A DNA stretch of 64,000 nt from Rhodoferax sp. (lineage in GTDB: Bacteria > Pseudomonadota > Gammaproteobacteria > Burkholderiales > Burkholderiaceae_C). The stretch lies in the NCBI GenBank assembly GCA_019449595.1, contig JAGRPL010000004.1:1116001-1180000 (forward strand), read 5' to 3'. Numbering within the stretch: the stretch's first letter is position 1; each line of letters opens with the position of its first letter. Of the stretch, positions 8,851 to 21,452 are shown in pieces. The notes beneath the pieces are model-generated. The model saw only the letters and a program-made list of their open reading frames with translations, did not search any database and had not been told where the DNA came from. Made by a program: the position numbers and the translations under genes.

Positions 8851-8860
8851 TCAAGTGCTC

Positions 8861-8913
8861 CTATATTTGTAGCTACGCACGCAGCGTTTACGGTGGCTGG
8901 AGTGCTATTTTTC
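8861..8913. repeat. Intergenic palindromic repeat, copy 1 (degenerate)
   Basis: This stretch between purA and the phosphoribosyltransferase gene contains a TAGCTACGCACGCAGCG arm and ends in GGAGTGCTATTTTTC. It resembles the better-preserved copy at 33,684-33,735 (AATAGCTGC ... GCAGCTATT) and the family of short AT-bounded palindromes with AGCTGCTAGCGC cores that I associate with Comamonadaceae intergenic regions. The copy is imperfect. Family assignment is from memory of related genomes, not from a search. Confidence 0.45.
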
Positions 8914-8929
8914 ACTGAAAATCCGATAT

Positions 8930-11466
<2,537 letters not shown>

Positions 11467-11520
11467 GTGAAAAGAGGAGGCTATTAAAACCGTGATTTTA
11501 CCGGTCTTGACGCCCCGTTT

Positions 11521-11712
11521 TCAGGGCGCCAGCCACCAAATCAGCAGCAGGCCCACCAATATGCTGAACAGGCCGAAGAAACGGATCTGCCCATCGCTGA
11601 GCTGCAGCAGCTGTGCGAACATGCGTCGCCACCCGGCGGGTGAGGCAAAGGGGAACAGGCCCTCGATGACCAGCACCAGGGCCATTGCCAGCCAGATCGT
11701 GTCGCCGTCCAA
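11521..11712 (-). CDS. DUF2065 small membrane protein
   Basis: Product of 63 aa with two hydrophobic helices (IWLAMALVLVIEGLFPFA and FFGLFSILVGLLLIWWL), the layout of the DUF2065 family commonly found after hflC. The start is a TTG at 11712, three bases after the hflC stop, so translation is probably coupled to hflC. The GRRMF-type connector appears here as GWRRMFAQLLQL. Function unknown; context suggests an inner-membrane protein linked to the HflKC complex. Confidence 0.8.
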   Translation of the reverse strand: MDGDTIWLAMALVLVIEGLFPFASPAGWRRMFAQLLQLSDGQIRFFGLFSILVGLLLIWWLAP

Positions 11713-11715
11713 AAT

Positions 11716-12612
11716 TTATTTCTTGGCGCCCGCAGCGTTGCCGCCGCGGAAGACCTTGAAAAACTCGGACGAAGACGGGTCAACCACCATCACGTCACTC
11801 TTGCTGCTGAAGCTGGCCTTGTAGGCGTCCAGGCTGCGGTAGAACTGGGCGAACTGGGGGTCGCTGCCAAATGCTTCCGCATAAATCCGGGCTGCCTCGG
11901 CATCGCCCTGCCCCTTGATGGTTTGTGCATCACGGTAGGCATTGGCAACGGTAATTTCGCGCTGACGGTCAGCGTCCGCACGAATCTTCTCCCCCTCTGC
12001 CGCCCCGGTGGAGCGCAGTTCATTGGCAACCCGCTTGCGTTCCGCCTCCATGCGGCGGTATACGGATTCGGTAATGGCTTCCACGTAATCCACGCGGGTG
12101 ATGCGCACATCCACCACATCGACTCCCCAGGGCTTGGCGCCACGGACCTTGTCCAGCACTTCGGCCTTGACGTCGGCCATCAGGTCTTCACGCTTGAGCG
12201 ACAGCAGCTCCTTGACGGTGCGTTTGTTGATTTCCTCCTGGAAGGCATTGCGCACCACGCGGTTGAGCTGGTTGGCGCCCGCACCTTCGTTGAGCCCGAC
12301 GTTGCGGATGTACTCCTTGGGTTCGGAAATGCGCCAGCGCACGTACCAGTCAATCACCACCCGCTGCTTTTCCGCAGTCAGCATGGGTTCGGTGTCGCTG
12401 CTGTCGAGCGTCAGAAGGCGCTTGTCTATATAGGACACGTTCTGGAACGGCGGCGGGAGCTTGAAGTTCAGCCCCGGCTCGGTGATGACTTCCTTGATTT
12501 CACCCAGTGCATACACCACGCCAAACTGGCGCTGGTCCACCACAAACAGCGTCGAACTGGCCAGCGCCAACAGCACCAGCAACGACGAAAAAATCAATCC
12601 AATCCGGTTCAT
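11716..12612 (-). CDS. hflC: HflC, SPFH-domain modulator of FtsH
   Basis: Product of 298 aa. HflC and HflK form a large periplasmic-facing cage around the FtsH protease in the inner membrane. An N-terminal membrane anchor (IGLIFSSLLVLLALASSTLFVV) is followed by the SPFH/band-7 domain and a helical stretch rich in Arg, Glu and Ala (ESVYRRMEAERKRVANELR). The C-terminus has the HflC-like SDVMVVDPSSSEFFKVF. It starts 9 nt after hflK. Confidence 0.95.
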   Translation of the reverse strand: MNRIGLIFSSLLVLLALASSTLFVVDQRQFGVVYALGEIKEVITEPGLNFKLPPPFQNVSYIDKRLLTLDSSDTEPMLTAEKQRVVIDWYVRWRISEPKEYIRNVGLNEGAGANQLNRVVRNAFQEEINKRTVKELLSLKREDLMADVKAEVLDKVRGAKPWGVDVVDVRITRVDYVEAITESVYRRMEAERKRVANELRSTGAAEGEKIRADADRQREITVANAYRDAQTIKGQGDAEAARIYAEAFGSDPQFAQFYRSLDAYKASFSSKSDVMVVDPSSSEFFKVFRGGNAAGAKK

Positions 12613-12621
12613 GGTCAGCTC

Positions 12622-14010
12622 CTAGCGGGTTTCGCGTTCACGTGTGCGGGCCGCTTCCCGGCTGCGCACGTCGTTGGTCGTAGCCGCACTGGGCGGCACA
12701 ACCTGAATAGGGGAAGTGGCTGGTGCCGCTGCCGCACCGGCATCTCCCCCACCCGCGGTACTCATCTGCATGATCTTGTCCAACGGCAGATACAGGAGGT
12801 TGGAACCCTGGCGGGAATCCACCATCACCTTGGTGACGTTGGTGTAGATCTGCTGCATGGTGTCCAGATACATGCGATCCCGCGTGACCTGGGGCGCTTT
12901 CTTGTATTCGGCAAAGACGGCCTTGAAACGCTGTGCGTCACCCTGGGCCTGAGCGACCACCCGCGCCTTGTAGGCCTCCGCTTCCTCCTTCAGACGCGAA
13001 GCCGACCCGACTGCACGGGGAATGACGTCATTGGCATACGCCTGGGCCTCGTTCTTGGCGCGCTCCCGCTCCTGGCCGGCCTTGAGGACATCGTCAAACG
13101 AGGCCTGCACCTGCTCCGGAGGGCGAACCCCGCCTTGCTGCAGGTTGATGCCCACGATCTCGACACCCACCTTGTAACGGTCCAAAATGTTCTGCATGAG
13201 CGCGCGCACACGCGGCGCAATCTGGTCGCGCTCTTCCGACAAGGCGGCGTCCATCTTCATCTTCCCCAGCACTTCGCGCACGGAAGTCTCAGCCGCCTGC
13301 ACCACGGCCTCTGCCGGGTTCTTGCTCTCAAACAGGAAGGCACGCGCATCACTGAGCCGGTACTGCACCGCAAACTTGATGTCCAGGATGTTTTCATCCT
13401 CCGTCAGCATGGCCGACTCGCGCAGGCCTGTGGCCTTGAGCACGGTATCGCGCCCTACATCCACCGAACGGATCTGGGTCACGAACACGAGTTCGTGGCG
13501 CTGAATGGGGTACGGCAGGCGCCAGTTGAAACCGGCGTTGACCGTACCCTTGTACTTGCCAAATTGGGTAATGACGGCTTGCTGGCCTTCCTGCACGATG
13601 AAAAAGCCGGTGCTGAGCCAGATCAGTGCCAGCACCGCGACGATCAGCCCCACGCCCACACCCGCATTTTTCATGTCGGGCTGGAATCCGCCGCCGGTCC
13701 CGCCGCCGTTGCCGCCCGGCGACTTAGGTGATTTGCCGAACAGACCGCCCAGCTTCCGGTTGACGTCGCGCCACAGTTCATCCAGGTCCGGTGGTCCGCC
13801 GTTGGAGCCCCCTTTGTTGCCGTTTTGGGGCCGGGAATCCACTGGTGGCTTGAACGACTCGCCTTCCGGCGGCGCACCATCGGATTTCCCCGATTCGCCC
13901 TGCTTGTCATCGCCACGACCCCAGCGCGAGTCGTTCAGGTTGAACATTCGGCCGAACCACCGGGGCAAGGCTCCGGCATTAAAAGTAAAAGCACAAGGGT
14001 GAAGTTTCAT
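12622..14010 (-). CDS. hflK: HflK, SPFH-domain modulator of FtsH
   Basis: Product of 462 aa from the chosen start. A long Gly/Pro/Asn-rich cytoplasmic start (RWGRGDDKQG, then GGNGGGTGGG) leads to a transmembrane helix (GVGLIVAVLALIWLSTGFFI) and the SPFH domain beginning VQEGQQAVITQFGKY. The C-terminal tail is Ala/Pro/Thr-rich. The start is uncertain: 14010 has GAGAAACGACGAA upstream, while an ATG at 13947 (MFNLNDSRWG) begins the part that is usually conserved. The HflC partner follows directly. Confidence 0.92.
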   Translation of the reverse strand: MKLHPCAFTFNAGALPRWFGRMFNLNDSRWGRGDDKQGESGKSDGAPPEGESFKPPVDSRPQNGNKGGSNGGPPDLDELWRDVNRKLGGLFGKSPKSPGGNGGGTGGGFQPDMKNAGVGVGLIVAVLALIWLSTGFFIVQEGQQAVITQFGKYKGTVNAGFNWRLPYPIQRHELVFVTQIRSVDVGRDTVLKATGLRESAMLTEDENILDIKFAVQYRLSDARAFLFESKNPAEAVVQAAETSVREVLGKMKMDAALSEERDQIAPRVRALMQNILDRYKVGVEIVGINLQQGGVRPPEQVQASFDDVLKAGQERERAKNEAQAYANDVIPRAVGSASRLKEEAEAYKARVVAQAQGDAQRFKAVFAEYKKAPQVTRDRMYLDTMQQIYTNVTKVMVDSRQGSNLLYLPLDKIMQMSTAGGGDAGAAAAPATSPIQVVPPSAATTNDVRSREAARTRERETR

Positions 14011-14048
14011 TTCGTCGTTTCTCGCATGTCTGAACCCGATTGTGCCTA

Positions 14049-15221
14049 TCACAGGCCCGGTTCGGAAGAGTCTGAAGAATCCACCGCAGCGGCCTGATCC
14101 GGCACCTGTGCAGCGGCGATACGAGCCAATCGTTGCCGCAATGCCGGCAATCCGGTTGCGTCTTTCGCACTGACAAAAATACGGGGCGTCTGCACGCCGT
14201 CAATTTCGAACTCATCTTCCAGCCGAAGCGGCTGGTGCTCTGCGTCCAACGCGTCGATTTTATTGAAGACCAGCAACTGGGGAATCGTGTCCGCTCCGAT
14301 TTCCTTCAATACCTGTTGCACCTGCGCAATCTGTTCCACAAAATGCGGGTTGGACGCGTCCACGATGTGCAGCAGCAAATCGGCATCCACCGCTTCCTGC
14401 AGGGTCGCCCGAAAGGCATCCACCAGCCCATGGGGCAAATCACGGATGAAGCCCACGGTATCGGACAAGGACACCGAACGCCCGGCCTCACCCAGATACA
14501 GCTGGCGTGTGGTGGTATCCAGGGTTGCAAACAATTGGTCGGCGGCATAGGCGCGGGCTTTCACCAACGCATTGAACAGCGTGGATTTCCCTGCGTTGGT
14601 GTAACCAATCAGCGAAATATTGAAAGCGTCCCGCCGTTCCCGCTGGCGCCTTTGGGTCTGCCGCTGGCGCTTGACCTTGTTGAGGCGCTCCTTGGTCCGC
14701 TTGATGGTTTCGCCAATCATCCGGCGATCCAGCTCAATCTGGGCTTCACCTGGACCACCGCGCATGCCGATACCGCCGCTCTGCCGCTCCAGGTGCGACC
14801 AACGACGCACCAGGCGCGTGCTCAGGTACTGCAATCGGGCCAGTTCCACCTGCAATTTGCCTTCGTGGCTACGCGCACGCTGGGCAAATATCTCCAGGAT
14901 GAGGAAAGTGCGGTCATTCACCGGCAGCCCCAGATGGCGTTCCAGGTTACGTTGCTGGCCAGGACTCAGACTCTGGTCGAACAAGACCTCTTTCGCACCC
15001 AGCTGGGTAGCCAGGAGCTTGATCTCATCGGCCTTGCCGGAACCGATGAACAATGCGGCATCGGGCGCCTTGCGCTTGCAGGTGACACGGGCAACCGGCT
15101 GCATGCCCGCGGTCTGGGCCAGCAAACCCAGCTCCTCCAGCGTACTGTCGAAATTGGGCACGCCCAAGTCAACCCCCACCAGAATAGTCGGGGTGTCGGC
15201 TGTATGTGACGAGGATGTCAA
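14049..15221 (-). CDS. hflX: HflX, ribosome-splitting GTPase
   Basis: Product of 390 aa. HflX binds the 50S subunit and splits stalled or stressed ribosomes. It has the N-terminal HflX domain with GSGKADEIK and a glycine-rich linker (SGGIGMRGGPGEAQIELDRR), a basic helix, then the G domain with GYTNAGKST (G1), DTVGFI (G3) and NKID (G4). The start appears to be a TTG at 15221, 53 nt after the hfq stop, without a clear Shine-Dalgarno; no ATG gives a complete N-terminus. hfq-hflX-hflK-hflC order is conserved across proteobacteria. Confidence 0.93.
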   Translation of the reverse strand: MTSSSHTADTPTILVGVDLGVPNFDSTLEELGLLAQTAGMQPVARVTCKRKAPDAALFIGSGKADEIKLLATQLGAKEVLFDQSLSPGQQRNLERHLGLPVNDRTFLILEIFAQRARSHEGKLQVELARLQYLSTRLVRRWSHLERQSGGIGMRGGPGEAQIELDRRMIGETIKRTKERLNKVKRQRQTQRRQRERRDAFNISLIGYTNAGKSTLFNALVKARAYAADQLFATLDTTTRQLYLGEAGRSVSLSDTVGFIRDLPHGLVDAFRATLQEAVDADLLLHIVDASNPHFVEQIAQVQQVLKEIGADTIPQLLVFNKIDALDAEHQPLRLEDEFEIDGVQTPRIFVSAKDATGLPALRQRLARIAAAQVPDQAAAVDSSDSSEPGL

Positions 15222-15274
15222 ATCGGAGTGAAGGAAACAGGCTTCTCAGCTGCAGCGGCCCTGACGGACGGCTC

Positions 15275-15523
15275 TCAGGATGCGGCAGGCTCGTCCGTGC
15301 CCGGCGCAGCAAGGTTGACCGCGCGTCCGGGAACGATGGTGGAGATCGCGTGCTTGTAGACCATTTGGGTTACGGTGTTGCGCAGCAGGACCACATACTG
15401 GTCAAAAGACTCCACCTGTCCCTGCAATTTGATCCCGTTGACCAGATAAATGGAAACTGGCACATGCTCCCGACGCAAGGCGTTGAGAAAAGGGTCTTGA
15501 AGTAACTGACCTTTGTTGCTCAC
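15275..15523 (-). CDS. hfq: RNA chaperone Hfq
   Basis: Product of 82 aa, the Sm-like hexameric RNA chaperone for small-RNA regulation. Sm1 and Sm2 motifs are present, including [20 protein letters not shown] (positions 24-43) and [11 protein letters not shown]. The usual start [13 protein letters not shown] follows a GTG at 15523 preceded by GGAGA about 7 nt upstream. This is preferred to the longer ATG frame starting at 15568, whose first 15 residues are unlike Hfq. The C-terminal tail is short. Confidence 0.95.
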   Translation of the reverse strand: MSNKGQLLQDPFLNALRREHVPVSIYLVNGIKLQGQVESFDQYVVLLRNTVTQMVYKHAISTIVPGRAVNLAAPGTDEPAAS

Positions 15524-15652
15524 GATATTCTCCGTGTTCAAAAAATGAAGAGGATTGGACGATACCACACGCTGCTCTCAAGGCAGGCAGCGGGTCGATA
15601 AACCCGGAAATTCAAAGGGAAAGATGAGTTGCCAACCCGGGCTGGAACGGAC

Positions 15653-16993
15653 TCAGTCGTCCTTGTCCGCGTACGGATTGGCGGACGATTTCATCTGGAT
15701 GCGCAAGGGCGTGCCCACCAGATCGAACTCCTTGCGGAAACGCCCTTCCAAGAAGCGTTTGTACGCATCGGTCACCTGTTCCAGTGAGTTGCCGTGAATG
15801 ACGATGACCGGCGGATTCATTCCGCCCTGGTGCGCATACCGGAGTTTGGGCCGGTACATGCCCGTCTTCTTGGGCGTTTGGAACTGCACCGCTTCCAGCA
15901 GCAAACGGGTCAGCACGGGCGTGGGCATCTTGCAATTTGCCGCCTTGTGGGCCTGGGCAATGGAATCCCACACCGGTCCCAGCCCCTGGCGTTTCTGTGC
16001 CGATATGAAATGCAGAGCCGCAAACTTCAGAAAGCCCAGACGGGTTTCGATGGAGCGCTTGACCAGCTCACGCTGGTATTCGTCGATGGCATCCCATTTG
16101 TTGACGGCAACAACAACCGCGCGGCCAGATTCCAGAATGTAGCCCGCAATATGGGCATCCTGATCGGTCACCCCCTGCGTTGCGTCAATCAACAGCAGCA
16201 CCACACTGGCGGACTCGATGGCCTGCAGGGTTTTGACAACGGAAAACTTCTCGATGGCTTCAAACACCTGCCCTTTGCGGCGCAGCCCTGCCGTGTCGAT
16301 CAGTTCAAAGCGCTGCCCCCGGCGTTCGAACGGCACGGAAATGGCATCCCGGGTGGTTCCCGGCATATCAAAGGCAACCAGCCGCTCCTCGCCCAACCAG
16401 GTATTGATCAACGTGGACTTGCCCACGTTCGGGCGACCCGCCACCGCCAGTTTGATGATGCCCGGGTCTTCGGCAGCCACCTCTTCATCTGCATCGCCCA
16501 GCCCCAGGGGGGCCAGTGCGCGCTCCACCAGGGGCTTGATGCCCTGGTTGTGGGAAGCTGAAATCGGGAACACCTCGCCCAAGCCCAGCTCAAAAAACTC
16601 CGACAAACGGACCCCGTCCTGCATGCCTTCCGCCTTGTTGGCCACCAGCAGGCACGGCTTGCCCAGCTTGCGCAGGTATTTGGCAATTTCATGGTCCTGT
16701 GCTGACACGCCCGCACGGGCATCCAGCAGAAACAACACCACATCCGCCTCAGCAACCGCCTGGCGCGTCTGCTTGGCCATTTCCTTGTAAATGCCGCTGG
16801 AGGCATCCGGCTCAAACCCGCCGGTATCCACCACAATGAATTCCAGCTTGCCCTGCTTGCCGTTGCCGTAATGGCGGTCACGCGTCAAACCGGCGTAATC
16901 CGCCACGATGGCATCCCGGCTCTTGGTCAACCGGTTGAACAGGGTGGATTTGCCCACATTGGGGCGACCGACTAAAGCAATGACAGGTTTCAT
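15653..16993 (-). CDS. der: Ribosome-assembly GTPase Der (EngA)
   Basis: Product of 446 aa with two tandem G domains and a C-terminal KH-like domain; needed for 50S subunit maturation. The first G domain starts [18 protein letters not shown] with VDTGGF and NKAE; the second has [26 protein letters not shown] and NKWD. The C-terminus ([11 protein letters not shown]) matches the family. It follows bamB by 18 nt. A gap of 129 nt separates its stop from the hfq start, so hfq probably has its own promoter. Confidence 0.96.
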   Translation of the reverse strand: MKPVIALVGRPNVGKSTLFNRLTKSRDAIVADYAGLTRDRHYGNGKQGKLEFIVVDTGGFEPDASSGIYKEMAKQTRQAVAEADVVLFLLDARAGVSAQDHEIAKYLRKLGKPCLLVANKAEGMQDGVRLSEFFELGLGEVFPISASHNQGIKPLVERALAPLGLGDADEEVAAEDPGIIKLAVAGRPNVGKSTLINTWLGEERLVAFDMPGTTRDAISVPFERRGQRFELIDTAGLRRKGQVFEAIEKFSVVKTLQAIESASVVLLLIDATQGVTDQDAHIAGYILESGRAVVVAVNKWDAIDEYQRELVKRSIETRLGFLKFAALHFISAQKRQGLGPVWDSIAQAHKAANCKMPTPVLTRLLLEAVQFQTPKKTGMYRPKLRYAHQGGMNPPVIVIHGNSLEQVTDAYKRFLEGRFRKEFDLVGTPLRIQMKSSANPYADKDD

Positions 16994-17011
16994 GGAATCA
17001 GGCTCAGGGTA

Positions 17012-18151
17012 TTACTCAGGCCGGAAGCCAAAAATTCCACCACGTTGGGTCACAACGACCAGGGTTTGCCCCGCCAGCACGGGCGTGGCGACAATAGGAG
17101 AGCCATCCGTTGGAACACGGTTCAGTGGCGCGCCATCTTCGCGGGACAGGAAATGCAGGGTACCTGACTCATCGCCCAGGACAAGTGACCGTCCCGCCAG
17201 CAGCGGCGCCGTCAGGGTCCGGTAACGGAGACGATCCGAAGCCCACAGCCGCTCGCCGTCGGCGCGGCGCCATACCAGAATCCGACCATCGCCTTCGGTG
17301 CCAAATACGGCATTTTCGTCACCGTCGACGCCAGCAAAACCAGACGCAGGCTTGCTCCAGATCAGGCGCCCATTACCACCGTCCACACATCCGACTGCGG
17401 ACTGAAACGCGCGGGCGCAAATCTGCTCACCTACGCGTGTCACGCCGGAAACCAGATCCACCAGCCGCTCGATCTCGTTCGTTCCCCGGCTACTGGCAAG
17501 CGGTGCCTCCCAGCGCACATTGCCGTTCTGGGGGTTCATGCCCACCAGATGCCCGCCCAGACCCGACACCAGCGTGTCCCCCAGGGCCAGAATGACGCCC
17601 GGGCGCCCCAACACCAGGGGATCCCCGGCGCGCTGTTGCTGCCAGAGCTTGCGACCGGTGGCGGCGTCAAAAGCCGAGACGGTTCGATCCGCTGACAGCA
17701 CGAATACCCGGGCCCCCGCTACCAGGGGCGCGGTGAGCGTAATGGCATTGAGCTTCTGCCGCCACAGCACCCGCCCTGCCTCCAGCGTAATCAGTTCGTT
17801 GTCCCGGCTGGCCACCGCCGTATAGCGCCCGTCGCTACCGACTCCGGCAGACAACTTCGTATCCAGGGCCACACGCCACTGATCTCCGCCCGTGCGGGCA
17901 TCAATGGCGGCAACGGTACCGTCAGAACCCGCCACAAAAAGCAGATTCCCCACCACCCGGACAGCCAACGGGAATCCCACCTCACCGACACGGGAAGTCC
18001 ATACAGAACGCACCCCGATCAGGGCCGTATTGGGCCCCAGATCGGCAGGCTTCACTTTCTCAGGCCCGGAGCAGGCCGCCAACAAAGCCGCCAGAACCAC
18101 GCCACACCCCAGGCGGACCACCGGCGAACGCAGGAACGAAAAACGCTTCAC
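17012..18151 (-). CDS. bamB: Outer membrane assembly lipoprotein BamB
   Basis: Product of 379 aa. BamB is the eight-bladed beta-propeller lipoprotein of the BAM complex that inserts beta-barrel proteins. A lipoprotein signal ends in LLAAC with the lipidated Cys at about residue 27. PQQ-like propeller repeats follow (for example GTVAAIDARTGGDQWRV and RTVSAFDAATGRKLW). The start overlaps the upstream YfgM-like gene by 4 nt. BamD is encoded 10 kb away in this window. Confidence 0.94.
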   Translation of the reverse strand: MKRFSFLRSPVVRLGCGVVLAALLAACSGPEKVKPADLGPNTALIGVRSVWTSRVGEVGFPLAVRVVGNLLFVAGSDGTVAAIDARTGGDQWRVALDTKLSAGVGSDGRYTAVASRDNELITLEAGRVLWRQKLNAITLTAPLVAGARVFVLSADRTVSAFDAATGRKLWQQQRAGDPLVLGRPGVILALGDTLVSGLGGHLVGMNPQNGNVRWEAPLASSRGTNEIERLVDLVSGVTRVGEQICARAFQSAVGCVDGGNGRLIWSKPASGFAGVDGDENAVFGTEGDGRILVWRRADGERLWASDRLRYRTLTAPLLAGRSLVLGDESGTLHFLSREDGAPLNRVPTDGSPIVATPVLAGQTLVVVTQRGGIFGFRPE

Positions 18152-18843
18152 TTGGCGTTACCCACCGCAGTAGCTGCACCCGCCCCTTCGCTTTCGGAAG
18201 GTCCTGGGGTGACGCCCATGGCATTCAATTTGACCTCTACCAAGCGACGGTAATCCGAGCGCTCGTCAAACGCCTTGAACGCCTTCAGATACTCCGCCTT
18301 GGCCTCGGCTTTCTTGCCCTGCAGGGCATAGATGTCACCTTTACGGTCGGCCGTGAGCGCCTGGAATTCCTCTGGAGTGTCGCCACCCAGAAGCTTGAGC
18401 GCCTCATCGTAAGCCTTGGATTCCATCAGCAAACCCGACAGGCGCAAACGCGCAACCGACGCATACCCCTTGTCGGACGCCTTTTCGGCAACCCAGGTCA
18501 GGGCAGCCTTGGCTGTATCCGGCTTGCCCGCTTCATAGGACATCTTTGCAACCAGCAAACCTGCCTGCTGCGTGTAGGTCGTCGAGGCAAACCGGTCGCG
18601 CATGTCAGAAAAAGCACGCTCAGCCTTGCTCACGTCACCGCTGCGCACAACCCGCTCCACTTCATCAAACATGGCCGAAGCTTGCACTGCCTGGCTGCGT
18701 TGCCAATACTGGTAGCCGTTCCAGGCCGCCACTGCGCCCAGAACAATAATCAGCCCCCAGGTAATGAGGTTGCCATACTGCATCCAGAAATGCTTGAGCT
18801 CATCGAGCTGCTCTTGTTCTTCGAGATCTAAATGATTTGCCAT
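18148..18843 (-). CDS. yfgM: YfgM-like tetratricopeptide membrane protein
   Basis: Product of 231 aa, with a cytoplasmic start (LDLEEQEQLDELKHFW), one transmembrane helix at about residues 25-45 (GNLITWGLIIVLGAVAAW) and a periplasmic TPR-like region. In E. coli YfgM is an ancillary SecYEG subunit that works with the chaperone PpiD on proteins leaving the translocon. The gene lies between hisS and bamB as in E. coli and overlaps bamB by 4 nt. The tail is low-complexity Ala/Gly/Glu. Confidence 0.88.
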   Translation of the reverse strand: MANHLDLEEQEQLDELKHFWMQYGNLITWGLIIVLGAVAAWNGYQYWQRSQAVQASAMFDEVERVVRSGDVSKAERAFSDMRDRFASTTYTQQAGLLVAKMSYEAGKPDTAKAALTWVAEKASDKGYASVARLRLSGLLMESKAYDEALKLLGGDTPEEFQALTADRKGDIYALQGKKAEAKAEYLKAFKAFDERSDYRRLVEVKLNAMGVTPGPSESEGAGAATAVGNAK

Positions 18844-18855
18844 GAGAGTATTCAG

Positions 18856-20169
18856 TTAAGCCGTGGATTGTAGGCTTTTGGCCCATTGCGCTGCCTGGTC
18901 CAATACCTGTGTCACCTGTTCGCCGACGCCGTCCCGCAGGGACTTCACGGTGACCGCCCCTTGGGCCAGTTCGTCTGCGCCAAAGATCAGTGCAAACCGG
19001 GCACCGGAGCCGTCGGCACGTTTGAATTGGGATTTGATGCTGCCCATGCCATCGACCGTCCCGGCATGCATCTGCACCGTCACACCCTGGGTGCGCAAAA
19101 CCTGCAGACAGGCCATGACCTTTGGCAGAGCGTCCGCGTCCGGAACGATGGCGTAGGCATCAATGGGCGCGATATCAGCCGGCGCCCCCTGCTCCTTGAG
19201 TAATTCCAGTACCCGCTCCACGCCCATGGCCCAGCCTACCGCCGGCGCCGGCTTGCCGCCGATCTGCTCTGTGAGGTAGTCGTAGCGCCCTCCGGCGCAG
19301 ATGGTCCCCTGCGAGCCGAGCCGTGTCGTCACGAACTCAAACACCGTCAGGTTGTAATAGTCCATTCCCCGAACCAGTCGGGGGTTGATGGAATAGGCCA
19401 CGCCGTTGGCGTCCAGTATGGACGTAACCCGCTCCAGATGGGCTTTGGAGGCATCTCCCAGGAAGTCCAGCAACTTGGGCGCTGCTTCGATCACACCCTG
19501 CATCTGGGGGTTCTTGCTGTCCAGCAAACGCAACGGGTTGAGATGCAGCCTGCGCTTGGCTTCCTCATCCAGCACGTCGACATGCTGCTCGAAATGCGCA
19601 ATCAGCGCCGCACGGTGCAGCGAGCGCTCTCCGGGCTGCCCCAGGCTGTTGAGTTGCAGGGCCACATCGGTCAGCCCCAATTCCTGCCACAACGCATGGG
19701 CCATCAGAATCAGCTCAGCATCCACTTCCGCACCGCCAAAGCCCAGGGCCTCGGCACCAATCTGGTGAAACTGGCGGTATCGGCCGCGCTGCGGCCGCTC
19801 GTGCCGGAACATGGGCCCCATGTAGTAGAGTCGCTTGCCTCCGTTGTACAGCAAGGAGTGTTCCACCACCGCGCGCACCACTCCGGCCGTGCTCTCAGGG
19901 CGCAACGTCAGTGCTTCGCCATTCAACCGGTCCTCGAAAGAGTACATCTCCTTCTCGACGATATCGGTCACTTCTCCAAGACCACGCACGAACAATGCCG
20001 TGGGTTCCAGAATGGGGGTTCGGATGTTTTCATAGGCATAGCGACGCATCAGGGCGCGCACGATGCCTTCCAGTGCTTCCCAGCGGGCCGATTCCGGCGG
20101 CAGGATGTCGTTCATGCCTTTTACGGCAGACAGCTTTTCCACTCTACGTACAGCAGATTTTTCGACCAT
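18856..20169 (-). CDS. hisS: Histidyl-tRNA synthetase HisS
   Basis: Product of 437 aa, the class II synthetase charging tRNA-His. Visible are motif 2 ([20 protein letters not shown]), the HisA signature [15 protein letters not shown], and motif 3 ([13 protein letters not shown]), then an anticodon-binding domain near the C-terminus. The intact signatures separate it from the paralogue HisZ in the same block. ispG ends 8 nt upstream, and the YfgM-like gene begins 12 nt downstream of the stop. Confidence 0.96.
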   Translation of the reverse strand: MVEKSAVRRVEKLSAVKGMNDILPPESARWEALEGIVRALMRRYAYENIRTPILEPTALFVRGLGEVTDIVEKEMYSFEDRLNGEALTLRPESTAGVVRAVVEHSLLYNGGKRLYYMGPMFRHERPQRGRYRQFHQIGAEALGFGGAEVDAELILMAHALWQELGLTDVALQLNSLGQPGERSLHRAALIAHFEQHVDVLDEEAKRRLHLNPLRLLDSKNPQMQGVIEAAPKLLDFLGDASKAHLERVTSILDANGVAYSINPRLVRGMDYYNLTVFEFVTTRLGSQGTICAGGRYDYLTEQIGGKPAPAVGWAMGVERVLELLKEQGAPADIAPIDAYAIVPDADALPKVMACLQVLRTQGVTVQMHAGTVDGMGSIKSQFKRADGSGARFALIFGADELAQGAVTVKSLRDGVGEQVTQVLDQAAQWAKSLQSTA

Positions 20170-20177
20170 GCAAACTC

Positions 20178-21452
20178 TTAATTCTGGGGGGTAACAACAG
20201 GCGCACCAAAACGCTGCTGGATGTAATTCTCGACCACTGACTGGAACTCGGTGGCAATGGAATCTCCACGCAGGGTCATGCGCTTCTCGCCATCAATGAA
20301 CACCGGAGCTGCCGGGGCCTCCCCGGTACCAGGCAAACTGATACCGATATCGGCATGCTTGCTCTCACCAGGCCCGTTGACAATGCAGCCCATGACCGCA
20401 ACCTTGAGATTCTCCACCCCTGGGAAACGCTCACGCCACACCGGCATTTGGGCCCGGAGGAAGTCGTCAATTTGCTGCGTCAACTCCTGAAAGGTCGTGC
20501 TGGTCGTCCGGCCACAGCCAGGACATGCAGTCACGCTGGGAACAAATGTCCGCAAGCCCAACGCTTGAAGGATTTCGGAGGCAATCACCACCTCCTGGGT
20601 CCGTGACTCACCCGGAGCGGGCGTCAGGGACACGCGAATGGTGTCTCCGATCCCTTCCTGCAACAGCACGGCAAGCGCCGCTGTCGAAGCCACTGTCCCC
20701 TTGGTTCCCATGCCGGCCTCGGTCAGCCCCAGGTGCAACGGATAGGCGCAACGACGTGCCAACTCCCGGTAAACGGCAACCAGATCCTGTACACCGCTGA
20801 CCTTGCACGACAGGATGATCTGGTTCGCATCCATCCCGATTTCCCGCGCACGTTCGGCCGATTCCACGGCCGATGTGATCAACGCCTCGTACATGACCGG
20901 CTTGGCATCCCATGGAGCCGCGCGGCGGCTGTTCTCATCCATCAGCGAAGCCAACAGTTCCTGATCCAGGCTGCCCCAGTTGACGCCGATGCGGACCGCC
21001 TTGTTCCAGCGGATTGCCGCCTCAATCATCAGCGCAAACTGCTTGTCGCGTTTGTCACCCTTGCCAACGTTACCGGGATTGATGCGGTACTTTGACAAAG
21101 CCTGCGCGCAGTCCGGATAGTCCGTCAGCAAACGATGGCCGTTGAAATGGAAATCACCAACCAGAGGAACATCAATTCCCATGCGATCCAGTTGCTCGCG
21201 CACATAGGGAACCGCCTGGGCGGCCTCGGGTGTGTTGACGGTGATCCGCACCATCTCCGAGCCGGCATTGGCCAGTTCCTTGACCTGTATGGCGGTTCCG
21301 ATGGCGTCTGCAGTGTCCGTATTGGTCATGGACTGCAAACGTACGGGAGCCCCCCCTCCAACCGTTACGTCCCGGCCACCCCACTTCACATGGGCCTGCA
21401 GAGACTCGCGCTTGTGCGGGAGCGCAAGGGCAATAGGCAAATTGGGATTCAC
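20178..21452 (-). CDS. ispG: 4-hydroxy-3-methylbut-2-enyl diphosphate synthase IspG (GcpE)
   Basis: Product of 424 aa. IspG makes HMBPP from the cyclic diphosphate MEcPP in the MEP isoprenoid pathway. The [4Fe-4S] cysteines lie in ACPGCGRT and GCIVNGPGE near the C-terminus, and the TIM-barrel start [13 protein letters not shown] is typical. The start is a GTG at 21452 that shares one base with the rodZ stop codon (TAGTG), giving translational coupling. Length is that of the proteobacterial short form. Confidence 0.96.
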   Translation of the reverse strand: MNPNLPIALALPHKRESLQAHVKWGGRDVTVGGGAPVRLQSMTNTDTADAIGTAIQVKELANAGSEMVRITVNTPEAAQAVPYVREQLDRMGIDVPLVGDFHFNGHRLLTDYPDCAQALSKYRINPGNVGKGDKRDKQFALMIEAAIRWNKAVRIGVNWGSLDQELLASLMDENSRRAAPWDAKPVMYEALITSAVESAERAREIGMDANQIILSCKVSGVQDLVAVYRELARRCAYPLHLGLTEAGMGTKGTVASTAALAVLLQEGIGDTIRVSLTPAPGESRTQEVVIASEILQALGLRTFVPSVTACPGCGRTTSTTFQELTQQIDDFLRAQMPVWRERFPGVENLKVAVMGCIVNGPGESKHADIGISLPGTGEAPAAPVFIDGEKRMTLRGDSIATEFQSVVENYIQQRFGAPVVTPQN

